Assembly: GCF_016097555.1 (NCBI RefSeq) | Contig: NC_054713.1 | Span: 8,140,845-8,204,844, forward strand | DNA length: 64,000 nt | Direction of reading: 5' to 3' | Origin: Gigantopelta aegis | Lineage: Eukaryota > Mollusca > Gastropoda > Neomphalida > Peltospiridae | Shown: piece by piece, positions 49,501-58,389 of the stretch | Layout: the number at the start of each line of letters is the position of its first letter | Numbering within the stretch: the stretch's first letter is position 1 | Translations under genes and position numbers: made by a program | Notes under the pieces: generated by a model | Told to the model about the DNA's origin: nothing | The model's database searches: none | Seen by the model: the letters and a program-made list of their open reading frames with translations, nothing else

Positions 49501-52500
49501 TTTGAAATGGAGGGTGCTAACTAATGTTAGTACATAATTTAGTTAGAACAAAATATGTATATAAAAGTTGATCACGAGGAAGTGAATCATAAGGATTGTG
49601 GTATGAACTGAAACATTTTATATTGAACTGTGTGGTTTTAGTATATTATTTTGTGTGTTGTGATACGTGATATTTTTATATGAAATTATGTGTAAAGTGG
49701 TGATAATGTATGTTTATAATATATGAGAAGTGTGAGTGTTGAGGGAGTGCTGGTGATTAGTGGTATGTGATAGGGATATAATTAGGGTTAGTAAGTAGGA
49801 GTGGAGAATGAATGTGATTGTTATTTGTGTGCTGTAAATAAATGTAATATAATTTATTTGGATTAGTGTTGTTTCTTTTAGTTATTCAATCACTTGTGAC
49901 AGACCTGTTCCATCCAGAGAGGGATCTAGGGGGGGTTTAGGGGCCCGGGCCCCCCATTAAATTTTGTGACAATCATAATTTTATTATATATTAATTTTCT
50001 TTTTTTTCACGATCCCCCTCTAAACCTTCCCCAAAATTCCCTTGGCATTCTGCCTCATGTCATTGGGCCCCCCTAAATGGATTTTCTGGATCCACCACTG
50101 CCATCTAAAACTTGAACTCTTATCTTAAAAGCATTTATGTAGAGTTGATAAAAGTTGCTTAATTGTAAATAAAATAGCCAACAAATCACATTCAAATTTC
50201 ATAACACCGCCATTTTTGTGTACGTCATTGCCAAGTAATGTTAACTCAGTATCGTAAAGGAAACAAATGATTGCAGTAACTAAGAGTAACCTTTCTTATT
50301 GATGAATGAATGAATGAATGAATGAATGTTTAACGACACCCCAGCACAAAAATACACATCGGCTATTGGCTGTCACAAATGGTAAGTATATGAAAATATT
50401 AAAATATTTCCTGCTAAATTAATGACTGATAAAAATGCATTCGCATGCAATGCATAGTCACCAAACATGTTTGATTCACAGCACTGCTAAAATGACACAG
50501 ATGCCGCTTTCCACGTAAAGCGATAAGCGACGTAAATGTTGTTCTTCACGTTGAAGGGTTAACACCAGGAACTCCAGCAACTGAGCAACATCCTAAATTC
50601 ATCTGCAACACAATTGACACCTACCTTCTTTCAATTACTCTCCATAACTGTCTCCAGAAATCTAGATTTTTCTCATATGGAGTCATGACAATGTGTTCAA
50701 CCTCCTGCAGCCTGGTGAAAGACAGAAAATTATTGAATTAATACACTAAATTGAATATCATTACAACTTACTTCTTCCACCTAATGTTCCATACAGAGAG
50801 AGAGAGAGAGAGACAGAGAGAGACAACTGACATAGCTACCCATCACCAACCATCATCTATAGATATGGCTTCATCTAACACATGAGGGACTTGCCCACTG
50901 TTCCATGTCAACTTACTGTGCTAACTGTCTTACTGAGCTAACTGTCTACTTACTGTGCTAACTGTCTCCTCCATTGTAGAAATGCGTCTCGTTCTCGAAG
51001 GTCCAGCTCGTCTCGTGTGGTTGTTTCATCCCACGGAGGTCTGTGTTAGATCAACAAACATAACACATCACAGAGAAAATACTAGTGGAGTGTCCTTTAC
51101 ATACAATTTATCTTACAATGATTTCGCTTAAAATTAATCTAATGAACAGCAATGAGTTTAATCGACTTTAACCTGTTTTAAAATAAATGGTATCTAATGA
51201 CACAGCTCGAAATAGTCGCCTGCAAAAAGTAGATCATTTTGTAGACCTAGCAGATAAAATAAAAATTCCCATGTTAACACCCCCATCCCCATATATATAT
51301 ATATGTACATGTAAGATTATCTCATCTTTTGTTTATGTTATATTTTAATTCTATAATTCTCTAAAATACATCTCAGATGATCCTCTCTTAAAAGAAATTT
51401 GAAGCACGAATAATGTTTGAATTGTTAACAACAAATCCTGCATTAGGTAACTAGAATTGCACTACCCTGAATTTCAAGGAGTTTTCAATCTCAGTGTTTC
51501 TGCCAGAAATATTTGGGTACGGCGCTATGGAATTGAATGCAACCACAGTGAACAGGGGTATGAGGTATACGTGTTAACAATTTCAAGACATATGACTGGC
51601 TGCTCCTAGGTGATGACCTGGTCACCAATGCCATACATCCAATGAAAAAAACAGCACGATCAAAATCGATTACACTGTGACATATAGTTAACCTGACAAT
51701 CATTTGGCATCCCCCCTTAAAAAAAGGTTATGTTTAGGGTTAGGGTTAAGAAAATCATACAGTAACGATGAGTAATTAATTTTGTCAAAAAGGTAACCTA
51801 AAAAAAAAAAAATCTGCCAAAACATTTGGGTATGGCGCCAACCCTGTCAATGAGATCCCTAAGGAGTTGGGGAGGACAGATCTACAGATGAGGGGAGTGA
51901 CCTCACCTTCTTGGAATACAGAGTAAGTTTCTGTTTTCCTCCTGTGCTTCTGCGATCTTCTGCTTCTCATCGCTAGTCAACAGCCCCGTGTTTTTTACAG
52001 GGTCCACGAACGTGATGTTCAGTTTCTCTGAAAACACATAATATTCTTACACATCCGTTGGTGAGAATATCATTCAATATTTTTGATAACACATACTTGT
52101 TTACACATGTACATGTGTTAACAATGTTAAGACATATGACTGTCTGTTCCTAGGTGATGACCAGGTCACCAATGCCATACATCCAATGAAAAAACAGCAC
52201 AATCAAAATTAATTTACACTGTGACATATGGTTAATCTGGCAATCATTTGTCTGTAACATCAATGGTACCTAACAGCCACTCATGTAGTATTCTCTATTT
52301 ATATTATAATGAAAAGGGATTAAAGCATAATCCTCCTGTGTTTCTCAATAACTATTTAATATTTGTTTTCACATACACATGAAAACAAACACCAACCCAC
52401 ACCTACATGTATCTACATCAATTTCATGATTTAAACTGGATGTGCAATTACAGTTAACGTTTTCCTCCACAATCAACTATCAATTATTATAATTCAGGGC

Positions 52501-55241
52501 TTCTAGATTATGGTAGCCCCACTCCCATGGCTAGTGATATTCAATGTTGGGATAGTAAATAACTACAATTGCCATATCCGACAGCTAGTGAAAACTAAAT
52601 TGTCAAATGTTGCAGTTAAGTCTATTTTGTAAATATGAATATTCTGACCCCACCACAACCCCCAATGTTAAGTGTTTTTAAGCTTTATCTCTCTCTTTAG
52701 ATGACATATCCAATTATTACTATTATTTAGCAAATTTGTATTAACTTAAAGTATGGCTAGTGAATTTTTAATTGTGACCAGTAAATTAAAAAAAATGTAT
52801 AAGCCCTGTAATTGAATTTCCATTGATAGGATCATTGGATCATCACTACACAAACTGGGGTTGTTTATATGTAAATGTCCTCATGAGATGAGACCGGCCT
52901 CAGTGGTGTCGTGGTTAAGCCATCATACTACAGGCTGGTAGGTACAGGGTTCGCAGCCTGGTACCGGCTCCAACCCAGAGCGAGTTCTTAAGGGCTCAAT
53001 GGGTAGGTGTAAGACCACTACACCCTCTTCTTTGTCACTAACGACTAATAACTAACCCACTTTCCTTGACAGACAACCCAGATAGCTGATGTGCGTGCTC
53101 AGGACAGCATGCTTGAACCTTAATTGGATATAAGCACGAAAATAAGTTGAAATGAATATGAAATGAGAGTGCAGGTTTTACTCCAGTTACCTGCAGTAAA
53201 CTCAGTTCCCGCGAGTTGAGCTGTCGTCAGGAAGTCATCCAGGTTACTCTGTTCTGTAACCGACTGTAGATTTAGTCTTCCCCAGTCATAGCCATCATTT
53301 AACTCACTCGTGTGAAGCTAAAATATAAAGATAATAAAAATAACAAACATTCATTACAGAGTGTGCTGTAATGATGATGAAGATTACAATTTAATAGAGG
53401 TGAACTGTTGAAGTAACAGGGTTTGAATTTTACCATGGTACTTTATATTTTAGTTGTGTTCCTTACTTTCCGATGTGCCCCAAAAACCATATGTTGTCAA
53501 CAGTAAGACAAATTATGTGGTGTTCTTCTGAAAATGCCACTATGAATCTGGTGAGTGGCAGAGCGAACCCTGATAATCGCTAATGGGAGAGGACACAAAC
53601 CAGAAAGATTTAGATAAATAGGCAAGACTTCCAAACGTTTCAGCATTCAGGCTAAGAATTAGAGTTAGGGATAGTGATAGTATTAGCATGCATGCTGGAA
53701 TGTTTGTAAATCTTTCCAATCAAGATTAAAATACACCAGGTGCGAAACTACCCGGATAAAGGGTGAAATGACTCTTGATGCGAATTTGTTTTGGGGAGAA
53801 ATGACCCGGATTCAGCTATAATCTGAACGACTGTCGTCGACCTCAGTCCACATCGTTATTCAACTTAATGGGTTTTTTTCCCCCATTAACTGATTGGAAT
53901 TTAGGCCTATTGACTACTTCATGTACTGTAACTGAAAAATATAGAATATTATTTCCGTAAGTCGTAAGTATTCTATTTGTGTTTTTGTCGTCAGCCGAAC
54001 ACAGTCTGGGATGCCAATGCATCATGGTACACGACTATAATCATTATAATCACTATAATGACGGTGACTATTGATTACTCCGGATATCGTCAACGTCCCT
54101 AACTGCGTTATGCTTCAAATTCTGTTCACTTTGTTTTCTCGTGCACGGTTCGCGCAATCAACATCCGATTTGTCGTCATCGGCATGTCGTTCATTTATGA
54201 GGGTTTTTTTCACAGTTCAGGAACATTTTCATAAACAATAAAGTTCAGAAAAGTAAGTATCTAAATACAAAACTTTACAAATCCCTAAAACCATTAATTT
54301 TACTAAGTCGTTTTTATTTATTCCTTAAAATTACCGATATCAAGTTCACATGACTCGCAGAAATTGACTTAAAATGGAGAAAGATGAATTAACATTCGGT
54401 GCGTGTCACATGACCTCACACGTGCCAGATCAACAAGACCAAAGCATTTAATTTTTAACGATTTTTAAGACCCCTGTTGTTAGAATTTGTTTTCAATTAT
54501 TACATTCGATCTGCAAAAGGTATGCTACATTTTTGTGCCTCTATTGTAGTGAATAGTATTCATAATCCATTCATAATAATTGTAAATAATTTTCAGTGTA
54601 TAAATTGTGTTAATTATGAATCAATTCATTTTTAAAAAATGATATTTTACAAACTATTCACTGGTATAATTTATAAACGTAATGCCTATCAGTATCAACA
54701 TCCAGTGTTAGCAATGTGTGTTGATAAAATGCGGACCGAACCAGAACGCTTGACAAATTGAATTTTTCCTTTTAAAAAAATATTAAACTAAGACTTCGTC
54801 AACTGTGCTAGTTAAGAAACATATATTTTTTCAGGTAGTGGCCTTAAAAATTAAAAATGACGAACCGCACATGCGTGTTACAATACTTTTTGCAAACGCA
54901 GTTAGAAACGTCGCACTCTTTCCAGTTTACCGGAGGGTGTTTCACTTTTGTTTACTAGAATGGATTTATTTTACATCCACATTGTTGATTTGTTTACGTT
55001 AATTGATTGCAATCTATTTTGTTTCACATATCGTAGCTGAAAATGTAGAATAATATTTCCGTAAATATCGTATTCGTGTTTTTGTCGTTAGGTGAACCGT
55101 GAACGCAGTTTGGGACGTCGATGGGCGGATGGTACTCACAAAACTATTTGCTCCTTGACTTCGAATTAGTTTTCCATGTCCAAAACGATCCCTAACTAAG
55201 CTACGACCCACAGCTGTAGCGTTGGACTTCTTTTTACCCAT
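32703..55241 (-). CDS. LSG1: Large subunit GTPase 1 homologue, complete, 14 exons
   Basis: Cytoplasmic circularly permuted GTPase that releases NMD3 from pre-60S ribosomes. Exons, 5' to 3' on the minus strand: 55140-55241, 53191-53317, 51907-52027, 50954-51040, 50625-50711, 46794-46937, 44726-45302, 43796-43897, 41493-41636, 39422-39545, 38099-38178, 37268-37381, 35073-35126, 32703-32909. Sum 2070 nt, 689 aa plus stop, all in frame; human is 658 aa. Motifs appear in permuted order: G4 NKAD at 213-216, G5-like FWSA at 239-242, an acidic low-complexity insert (about 245-380, exon 7), P-loop GYPNVGKSS at 417-425, DCPG at 461-464. The tail has KPWKKH and a basic stretch, as in the family. Intron 9 looks U12-type with AT-AA ends; the others are GT-AG. 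Start ATG at 55241 gives MGKKK, like MGRRR of human LSG1. Confidence 0.95.
32913..33256 (-). mobile_element. SINE type B, head truncated
   Basis: Plus strand shows GAAATGTTTTAGTTAACGAC (tail), core ~33055-33120, and GGGATCCGAACCCAGTACG (B box). The tail starts only 3-4 bases upstream of the LSG1 exon 14 acceptor, so its TTTCTTTTCTTTTC end supplies the polypyrimidine tract. Confidence 0.85.
33440..33940. repeat. 163-bp tandem repeat, three copies plus a partial
   Basis: Unit starts GGTTTCATTCTTCGTCCTGT (33450, 33613, 33776) and includes GACTGAGCTGACATTGTACT and AGATCAAGTTTCATTTTGAC. A diverged partial copy is at ~34160-34265. In LSG1 intron 13. Confidence 0.92.
33985..34420 (+). mobile_element. 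Two copies of a third tRNA-like SINE head (type D)
   Basis: 33993-34125 and 34315-34420: AGATTTGGCTCAATGGGCAG / GTGATTTGGCTCAATGGG (A box) with GGATGAATCC / GGATCAATCC (B box), then CCAGTGCCCAATGACTGGTA. The first stretch ATTTGGCTCAATGGG differs from types A and B. Confidence 0.7.
34505..34700 (-). mobile_element. Degenerate SINE, type A/B core
   Basis: AAATATTTTATTTAATGAAC and GGATCTTTTATATGCACCAT on plus are tail and core of the common SINEs. Confidence 0.6.
34700..34856. mobile_element. G-rich MITE-like repeat, copy 1
   Basis: GGCCCCAGTGACATGAGGTG, GAATGCCAAGGGAACT and GGTTAGATCCACCTCTGCC match, in reverse, the repeat at 49915-50102. Confidence 0.65.
35630..36110. repeat. ~150-bp degenerate tandem repeat, three copies
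   Basis: Each copy has ATTTCTTAACAGATACAATG, AACC, then ATCAGGAGATAAGGTAGT and AGAAAAGAAA. The 36140-37200 transposon sits at its right edge, and ATCAGATTTCTG resumes after it at 37203. Confidence 0.75.
36140..37200. mobile_element. 1.06-kb TIR element, copy 1 (TA target)
   Basis: Begins CTGTAAATCATGTAATTAAT and ends ATTAATTTCATGATTTACAG, inverted ends, with TA on both sides. A near-identical copy is at 45322-46360. Both hold the same 74-codon ORF (here 36597-36821, MRYIATVTTCDQSNLN...), which resembles no transposase I know. Probably non-autonomous, mariner/Tc1-like by its TA target only. Confidence 0.85.
37525..37605 (-). mobile_element. SINE core fragment
   Basis: AGACATCTTTTATATGCAGT and CATACCACATCTTTTGATA resemble the shared core. 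Confidence 0.55.
37612..37832 (+). mobile_element. SINE type with AAATAAGTTGAAATGAAAT tail (type E)
   Basis: B-like head (GTGGTTAAGCCATCGG, GGGTTCGTAGCCC) followed by a different body: CACTAACCCACTAACC, CTTAATTGGATATAAGCACG and AAATAAGTTGAAATGAAAT. Other copies: 52892-53165, 60680-60835, 60836-61010. Confidence 0.8.
37830..37990 (-). mobile_element. SINE type A fragment
   Basis: Core GGGATATTTTATATGCACCA and GATATACCAGTCGTGGTG; tail end and head missing. Confidence 0.8.
38340..38640 (-). repeat. Far, decayed copies of the LSG1 exon 10 donor repeat
   Basis: CTTACATCCATATATA (~38365) and CTTACATTCGTATACATTG (~38612) with TTGAGTAAT stretches match the 49-bp unit at 39100-39480, from which they are now separated by a MITE. 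Confidence 0.6.
38651..38953. mobile_element. hAT-like MITE in the LSG1 exon 10 repeat
   Basis: Left CAGGGTTCTTACACTT and right AAGCGTAAAAATCCTG are inverted repeats. The interior has several TTCCAGGA motifs on both strands. TTTACT flanks both sides, part of an 8-bp target duplication. Confidence 0.75.
39100..39480 (-). repeat. ~49-bp minisatellite made of the LSG1 exon 10 donor region
   Basis: Read on minus, each unit has CATGAATTACTCAATGTATA, CGGAT, then GTAAGT. The real exon 10 ends at 39422 with donor GTAAGT at 39421-39416. Further copies of GTAAGT occur around 39321, 39226 and 39128; other units have decayed donors. About 7-8 units, more diverged than the DNAJC16 array. Confidence 0.85.
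39546..39562 (-). other. U12-type branch site and 3' end of LSG1 intron 9
   Basis: Read on minus: TTCCTTGAC (a perfect U12 branch site), then TGCCTTAA, then exon 10 starting GTTTGTGATC at 39545. In frame this gives VSL|VCDLIPRH, matching human VSLVCQNIPRH. The intron would end in AA. An AG one base later would shift frame into a stop. Confidence 0.7.
39572..39862 (-). mobile_element. SINE type A, nearly full length
   Basis: Plus shows GTTTTGTTTAACGACACAAC (tail), core, GGGGATCGATCCTACACCG (B box), ends near the A box. It begins just upstream of the U12-type branch site of LSG1 intron 9 (39550-39560). Confidence 0.9.
39866..40172 (-). mobile_element. SINE type F (TGAATGAATG tail)
   Basis: ATGAATGAATGTTTAACGAC, ACCCCAGCACAAAA, CATCGGCTATTGGGTGTCAA at one end and ACCATTGGGCTACATCCCGC (A-box side) at the other. 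A partial copy is at 50304-50382. Confidence 0.65.
40240..40375. repeat. ~29-bp tandem repeat, ~5 copies
   Basis: Unit ATTGGACTATATCCAAAAAC ATTTCAAC. Confidence 0.9.
40502..40880 (-). mobile_element. SINE B-tail/A-core mosaic and a second fragment
   Basis: 40502-40735: type B tail (TTTATTTAACGACACACTCA) with type A-like core. 40736-40880: a degenerate type A fragment (CATTAGCTGCAAGAG, CTTTGATGCACATGTACCAG). Confidence 0.75.
41488..41492 (-). other. U12-type 5' splice site, LSG1 intron 9
   Basis: Read on minus, exon 9 ends at 41493 after codons for PPVSL and the intron starts ATATCCTTT (41492-41484), the exact U12 AT-type donor. No GT donor in the region keeps frame with exon 10. Confidence 0.8.
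41850..42530. repeat. Dispersed repeat with inner hairpin
   Basis: 41895-42010 is a hairpin (GTACTGATTTTACGAAAC / GTTTCGTAAAATCAGTATGA). 42030-42270 (GTTGGTGAGAACACC, GACTGGATGCTCCTAGGTGA, CATACATCCAATGAAAAA-like) recurs at 51590-51700 and 52045-52300. Unclassified. Confidence 0.6.
42532..42913 (-). mobile_element. SINE type B, full length
   Basis: Plus: GAAATGTTTTTTTATTTAAC (tail) to GACGCCACCGAGGCCGGT (head), with B box GGGATCCGAACCC. In LSG1 intron 8. Confidence 0.92.
42914..43795. other. LSG1 intron 8, right part
   Basis: 43230-43355 has an inverted pair (TTATAAAATG..GACTC / GAGTC..TTTTATAAGC) that may be a small MITE. 43499-43534 is an A tract of ~36. No gene. Confidence 0.5.
44040..44125 (-). 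mobile_element. SINE core fragment
   Basis: ACAGGACAGTACATACCATG and TTTGATGTACCAGTTATAA. Confidence 0.5.
44250..44650. repeat. Pentamer-based simple repeat (CATTC/CATCC-rich)
   Basis: ATCCCATTCATTCCATTTCC-type units; the minus strand of the LSG1 intron reads GGAATGAATGGGATGG. Open frames rich in FHFLPSHS are artefacts. Confidence 0.9.
45322..46360. mobile_element. 1.04-kb TIR element, copy 2 (TA target)
   Basis: CTGTAAATCAAGTAATTAAT ... ATTTCATGATTTACAG, flanked by TA. Same element and same 74-codon ORF (45782-46006) as 36140-37200, differing at scattered sites and missing one ATTACTTGCTCGC repeat. Its end is only 19 bases from the LSG1 exon 7 acceptor. Confidence 0.87.
46361..46793. other. 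LSG1 intron 6, right part
   Basis: AT-rich, nothing recognised; a short palindrome ACTGTACACTGTATACAGTG-like at ~46586. Confidence 0.4.
47050..47185. repeat. (CA)n / CACACAGACCTCACAGACACT simple repeat
   Basis: Imperfect ~26-bp units ending in pure (CA)n. Confidence 0.85.
47458..47665 (-). mobile_element. SINE type A, degenerate
   Basis: TTTGTTTAACAACACCACTA tail; core much diverged. Confidence 0.65.
47695..48390 (-). mobile_element. SINE type A split by a type B SINE
   Basis: Left part 47695-47920 (tail, core), right part 48307-48390 (GTATACCAGTTGTGGTGCAC, head with CTAGACCGACTGTGC). The break has ATACCAGTTGTG on both sides (47909, 48309), the target duplication of the inserted SINE. Confidence 0.85.
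47922..48306 (-). mobile_element. SINE type B inserted in a type A SINE
   Basis: (GAAA)n tail then GTTTTATTTAACGACGCACT, through the core, to the head CCGCCACCGAGGCCGG. Younger than the type A copy it splits. Confidence 0.88.
48449..49901. mobile_element. Solo LTR, 1453 bp, in LSG1 intron 5
   Basis: TGTCACAAGT ... ACTTGTGACA ends, with an exact 5-bp target duplication GACCT at 48444-48448 and 49902-49906. AATAAA near the right end (~49838) suggests plus orientation, opposite to LSG1. No internal region remains next to it. TG-rich composition unlike its neighbours. Superfamily not assigned; intact duplication suggests modest age. Confidence 0.8.
49915..50102. mobile_element. G-rich MITE-like repeat, copy 2
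   Basis: GGATCTAGGGGGGGTTTAGG at the left; at the right GGGCCCCCCTAAATGG and TGGATCCACCACTGCC, inverted relative to each other. Matches 34700-34856. Confidence 0.65.
50304..50382 (-). mobile_element. SINE type F tail, with (GAAT)n
   Basis: (TGAA)n then TGTTTAACGACACCCCAGCA and ATCGGCTATTGGCTGTCA. Confidence 0.7.
50793..50824. repeat. (GA)n microsatellite
   Basis: Short (GA)n in LSG1 intron 4. Confidence 0.8.
50905..50980 (-). repeat. LSG1 exon 4 donor present three times
   Basis: Read on minus: GACAGTTAGCACA then GTAAGT (real donor, 50953-50948), then GACAGTTAGCTCA and GTAAGA (50933), then ACAGTTAGCACA and GTAAGT (50916). The exon's last ~13 bases plus the donor form the unit (17-20 bp). 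Confidence 0.88.
51480..51790. repeat. Dispersed repeat, partial copy
   Basis: TATGACTGGCTGCTCCTAGG and GCCATACATCCAATGAAAAA as in 42100-42180 and 52130-52195; GGTTAGGGTTAAGAAAATCA as in 32200. Confidence 0.6.
52045..52310. repeat. Dispersed repeat, third copy
   Basis: CATCCGTTGGTGAGAATATC to CCACTCATGTAGTATTCTCT, related to 42030-42490. Confidence 0.6.
52495..52808. mobile_element. MITE of the CAGGGCTTCTAGA family, copy 3 (inverted)
   Basis: CAGGGCTTCTAGATTATGGT ... ATAAGCCCTG. Relative to copies 1 and 2 it lies in reverse; GGTAGCCCCACTCCCATGG is the reverse of the 87-bp array motif. Confidence 0.82.
52892..53165 (+). mobile_element. SINE type E, full length
   Basis: Head CCGGCCTCAGTGGTGTCGTG, B box GGGTTCGCAGCC, body with GGACAGCATGCTTGAACC, tail ATAAGTTGAAATGAA. 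In LSG1 intron 2, 26 bases from exon 2. Confidence 0.88.
53925..54045 (+). repeat. Diverged copy of the intron flank of LSG1 exon 1
   Basis: TAGAATATTATTTCCGTAAG, TTTGTGTTTTTGTCGTCAG and GAACACAGTCTGGGATG match 55046-55135 (TAGAATAATATTTCCGTAAA, GTGTTTTTGTCGTTAG, GAACGCAGTTTGGGACG). The original stops at the exon 1 donor; the copy lacks that donor. Spacing ~1.1 kb. Confidence 0.75.
54046..55020. other. LSG1 intron 1, middle
   Basis: AT-rich; no gene, no clear repeat. Confidence 0.5.
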
Positions 55242-56383
55242 TTCTCGAAAAAACTTACTGATATATATATGATATTTTATAATAAAAAGATTACACAAGC
55301 AGATGCGACACTATGGGAGCTGCCATATGCCAGCACCGAAGAGAAAACGTTTGAGCATTTTCATTGGTTAAAATTGTTTGTCGTCATTTGGAACAACTAT
55401 TTCTTTCTTTGTACCTTTCTATTTGTGTGTGTGTTTCTTGTTTCTTTACTTTTGTTTTTTCTTTTTATTGAATTTTACAATAATTTTTGTACAATGTAGG
55501 ATTTGATTTTTTTTTTAATTAGTAATTTTTTTTTAAGGTACAGGGCCCCGTTCTATGCTGAGTAAGATATTGGGTGTTCCCCAACTAAATGTCCGAACAT
55601 GACAAACATGTGTCTTATAAGATGCTTTCTGGTCTATTTGTAGAGTTATATACATTTTATTGTTGTTAAGACATCTTGATAGTTGGACAAGACAGTGTCG
55701 ATGCATTTTGCATTACAAACGTTAAACAAATAATAGTAAGGGGTAGGGATATATGGGGTTTTTTTTTTTTTTATTACTTTTTTTTTTAAATAGGCGAGTA
55801 ACCTATCTTTTTTATTAAATTTTTATTAAGTAGACATGCTAGTAGTCTTTATACAAGATTTGTGGTACTTTTTGAGTGGTGAAAAAATTATATAAGCCAA
55901 TTTTTTTTAATATAATATGAAATTGTAGTTTAAATATATTAAAATAAACCCGCATTTTTGTCAAGAACATACAAACGTTAATGGATATTACGTTGTACCA
56001 AAATACTTTTTATAATGCACACATATACATTAAATTTGACATGTATTTCAATTTAAAAACTTTATTAGGTACATATTAAGGAAAAATTTAATTTTAAGGT
56101 ATTTGTTCACAAAATAGGAGAAAATGACACGACGTTCGAGATGTGTAAAAACAAATCTAGCCCGGTGACACCCCGATTTAAAAAAAAATTCCCCCCTCAG
56201 ATATGTGTTTTGATATGCTTGTAGAATAAATAGGTGAAAACGTAGCACATTTTGAGTGGTAGAAATATTTGTAGCGTATGCTTTTTAAACAAAACAGACT
56301 TTTTCCTTTCCATTTGTGGACAAAACATTATGCATGTAATTATATTTTTCTGAGAGATGATGTTCTAAAACGTTTATATATAT
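55242..56383. other. LSG1 upstream region
   Basis: ~1.1 kb AT-rich between LSG1 and tRNA-Leu. Presumably holds the LSG1 promoter and 5' UTR; no motif strong enough to name. Confidence 0.45.
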
Positions 56384-56465
56384 GGTAGCGTGGCCGAGCG
56401 GTCTAAGGCGCTGGTTTTAGGCACCAGTCTCTTCGGAGGCGTGGGTTCGAATCCCACCGCTGCCA
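56384..56465 (+). tRNA. tRNA-Leu (anticodon TAG)
   Basis: An 82-nt cloverleaf with a long variable arm, typical of type II tRNA-Leu. The acceptor stem GGTAGCG pairs with CGCTGCC (one T-G pair), followed by discriminator A. Anticodon stem CTGGT/ACCAG closes the loop TTTAGGC, so the anticodon is TAG (reads CTA). The B box is GGTTCGAATCC and the A box begins TGGCCGAGCGG. A run of T begins three bases after the gene at 56468, a good Pol III terminator. No intron and no mismatch was seen, so it is probably functional. It lies about 1.1 kb upstream of LSG1, on the opposite strand. Confidence 0.96.
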
Positions 56466-56629
56466 AGATTTTTTATCGAATACTTTTTAACCCCCCCCCC
56501 CCCCCTCTCCCCCTTACACACACACACACACTTGATTATCTGTGTTTTTGTATATATATGTAATGGGAATTGGTGGATGTTTGTTTGTTTTGTTTTTGTG
56601 TGTATTGATGTGTCTTCGTATCCATGTTG

Positions 56630-56890
56630 GTCTGGGATCAATCCCCGTCGATGGGCTCATTTGGCCATTTCTTGTCCCAGCCAGTGCACCACGACTGGTA
56701 TAACAAAGGCCGTGGTGTGTGCTATCCTATCTGTAGGATGGTGCATATAAACTATCCCTTGCTACAAATGGAAAACAAATCTAGCGGGTTTCCTCTCTAA
56801 GACTATTTGTCAAAATTACCAAATGTTTGACATACAATAGCCATTTGATTAATAAACCGATGTGGTGTTGTTAAACAAAACAAACTAACT
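56630..56890 (+). mobile_element. SINE type A, 5' truncated
   Basis: Starts within the head at GTCTGGGATCAATCCCCG (B box), then core and tail TTGTTAAACAAAACAAAC. Confidence 0.88.
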
Positions 56891-57019
56891 TTTAGCTTTG
56901 GTATCCATGTACATGTGTTTGTGTATGACATTGTTTGTGTTTGTGTGCGTGTGTGCGTGTGTGCCTGTTTGTTTTAGTATGTTAGTGTGTGTCTTTGTGT
57001 GTTAGTGTGCATGTGTGTG

Positions 57020-57450
<431 letters not shown>

Positions 57451-57499
57451 ATGTGTTGCGATTATGCGTCCTCGTTTTGCATGATGATGAAGAAGGAAG

Positions 57500-57738
57500 G
57501 AAGGAAATGTTATTTAACGACGCACTCAACACAATTTATTTACGGTTATATCGCTATTATATGGTTAAGGACTACACATATATATTGAGAGAAAAAATCC
57601 ACTGTCACATCATGGGCTACTCTTTTCGACTAGCAGCAAGGGATCTTTTATATGCACCATCCCATAGACAGGATAGGATAGCACATACCACGGCCTTTGA
57701 TATACCAGTTGTGGTGCACTGGCTCTAGCGAGAAACAC
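57500..57738 (-). mobile_element. SINE A-head/B-tail mosaic
   Basis: TTATTTAACGACGCACTCAA (B tail), core, ATATACCAGTTGTGGTGCAC (A body), ends at CTGGCTCTAGCGAGAAA. Confidence 0.82.
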
Positions 57739-58010
57739 ATGATAATGAGTTGTCCATGTGTAAAGAGATATAATTAGTAAAAAAGAACTAGTTGCACGGA
57801 CACACACACACACACACACACACCCGTCCCCTCCCGGCTCTCCTCCAACTCAATGTTGAGGTGATCAGAATAATCCTAATTATGCTTGCTGGTTAGTTGG
57901 AAGGTAATTAATGCACAGATAAAATACTACCTGACTCAGCCCTGTCAACACGTGAATGTTTCAAGGACAGGTTTAAAGCATTAGGTTATTTATTAATGCA
58001 TAGGTAGCCC

Positions 58011-58140
<130 letters not shown>

Positions 58141-58389
58141 TGATTCTGTGGCAGCAGCGATGGTTTATATTATGGGGGTGGGGGATGGGTGGGTAACAGG
58201 TACAGACCCAGACGTCAAAATACACCAGACATACATAAGTCGTCTTTGCTAGAGTCGCCAGACCCGGTGTGCTTTCGGTCTAGACAGACATTGGGACAGG
58301 TACCACGTTAGATCGCGTGATACCTGTGCAGCTGTTCATCTAGCTCTCTTAACGTGAAAGCTACAAGTAGCACTCTGGAGAATGCATTG

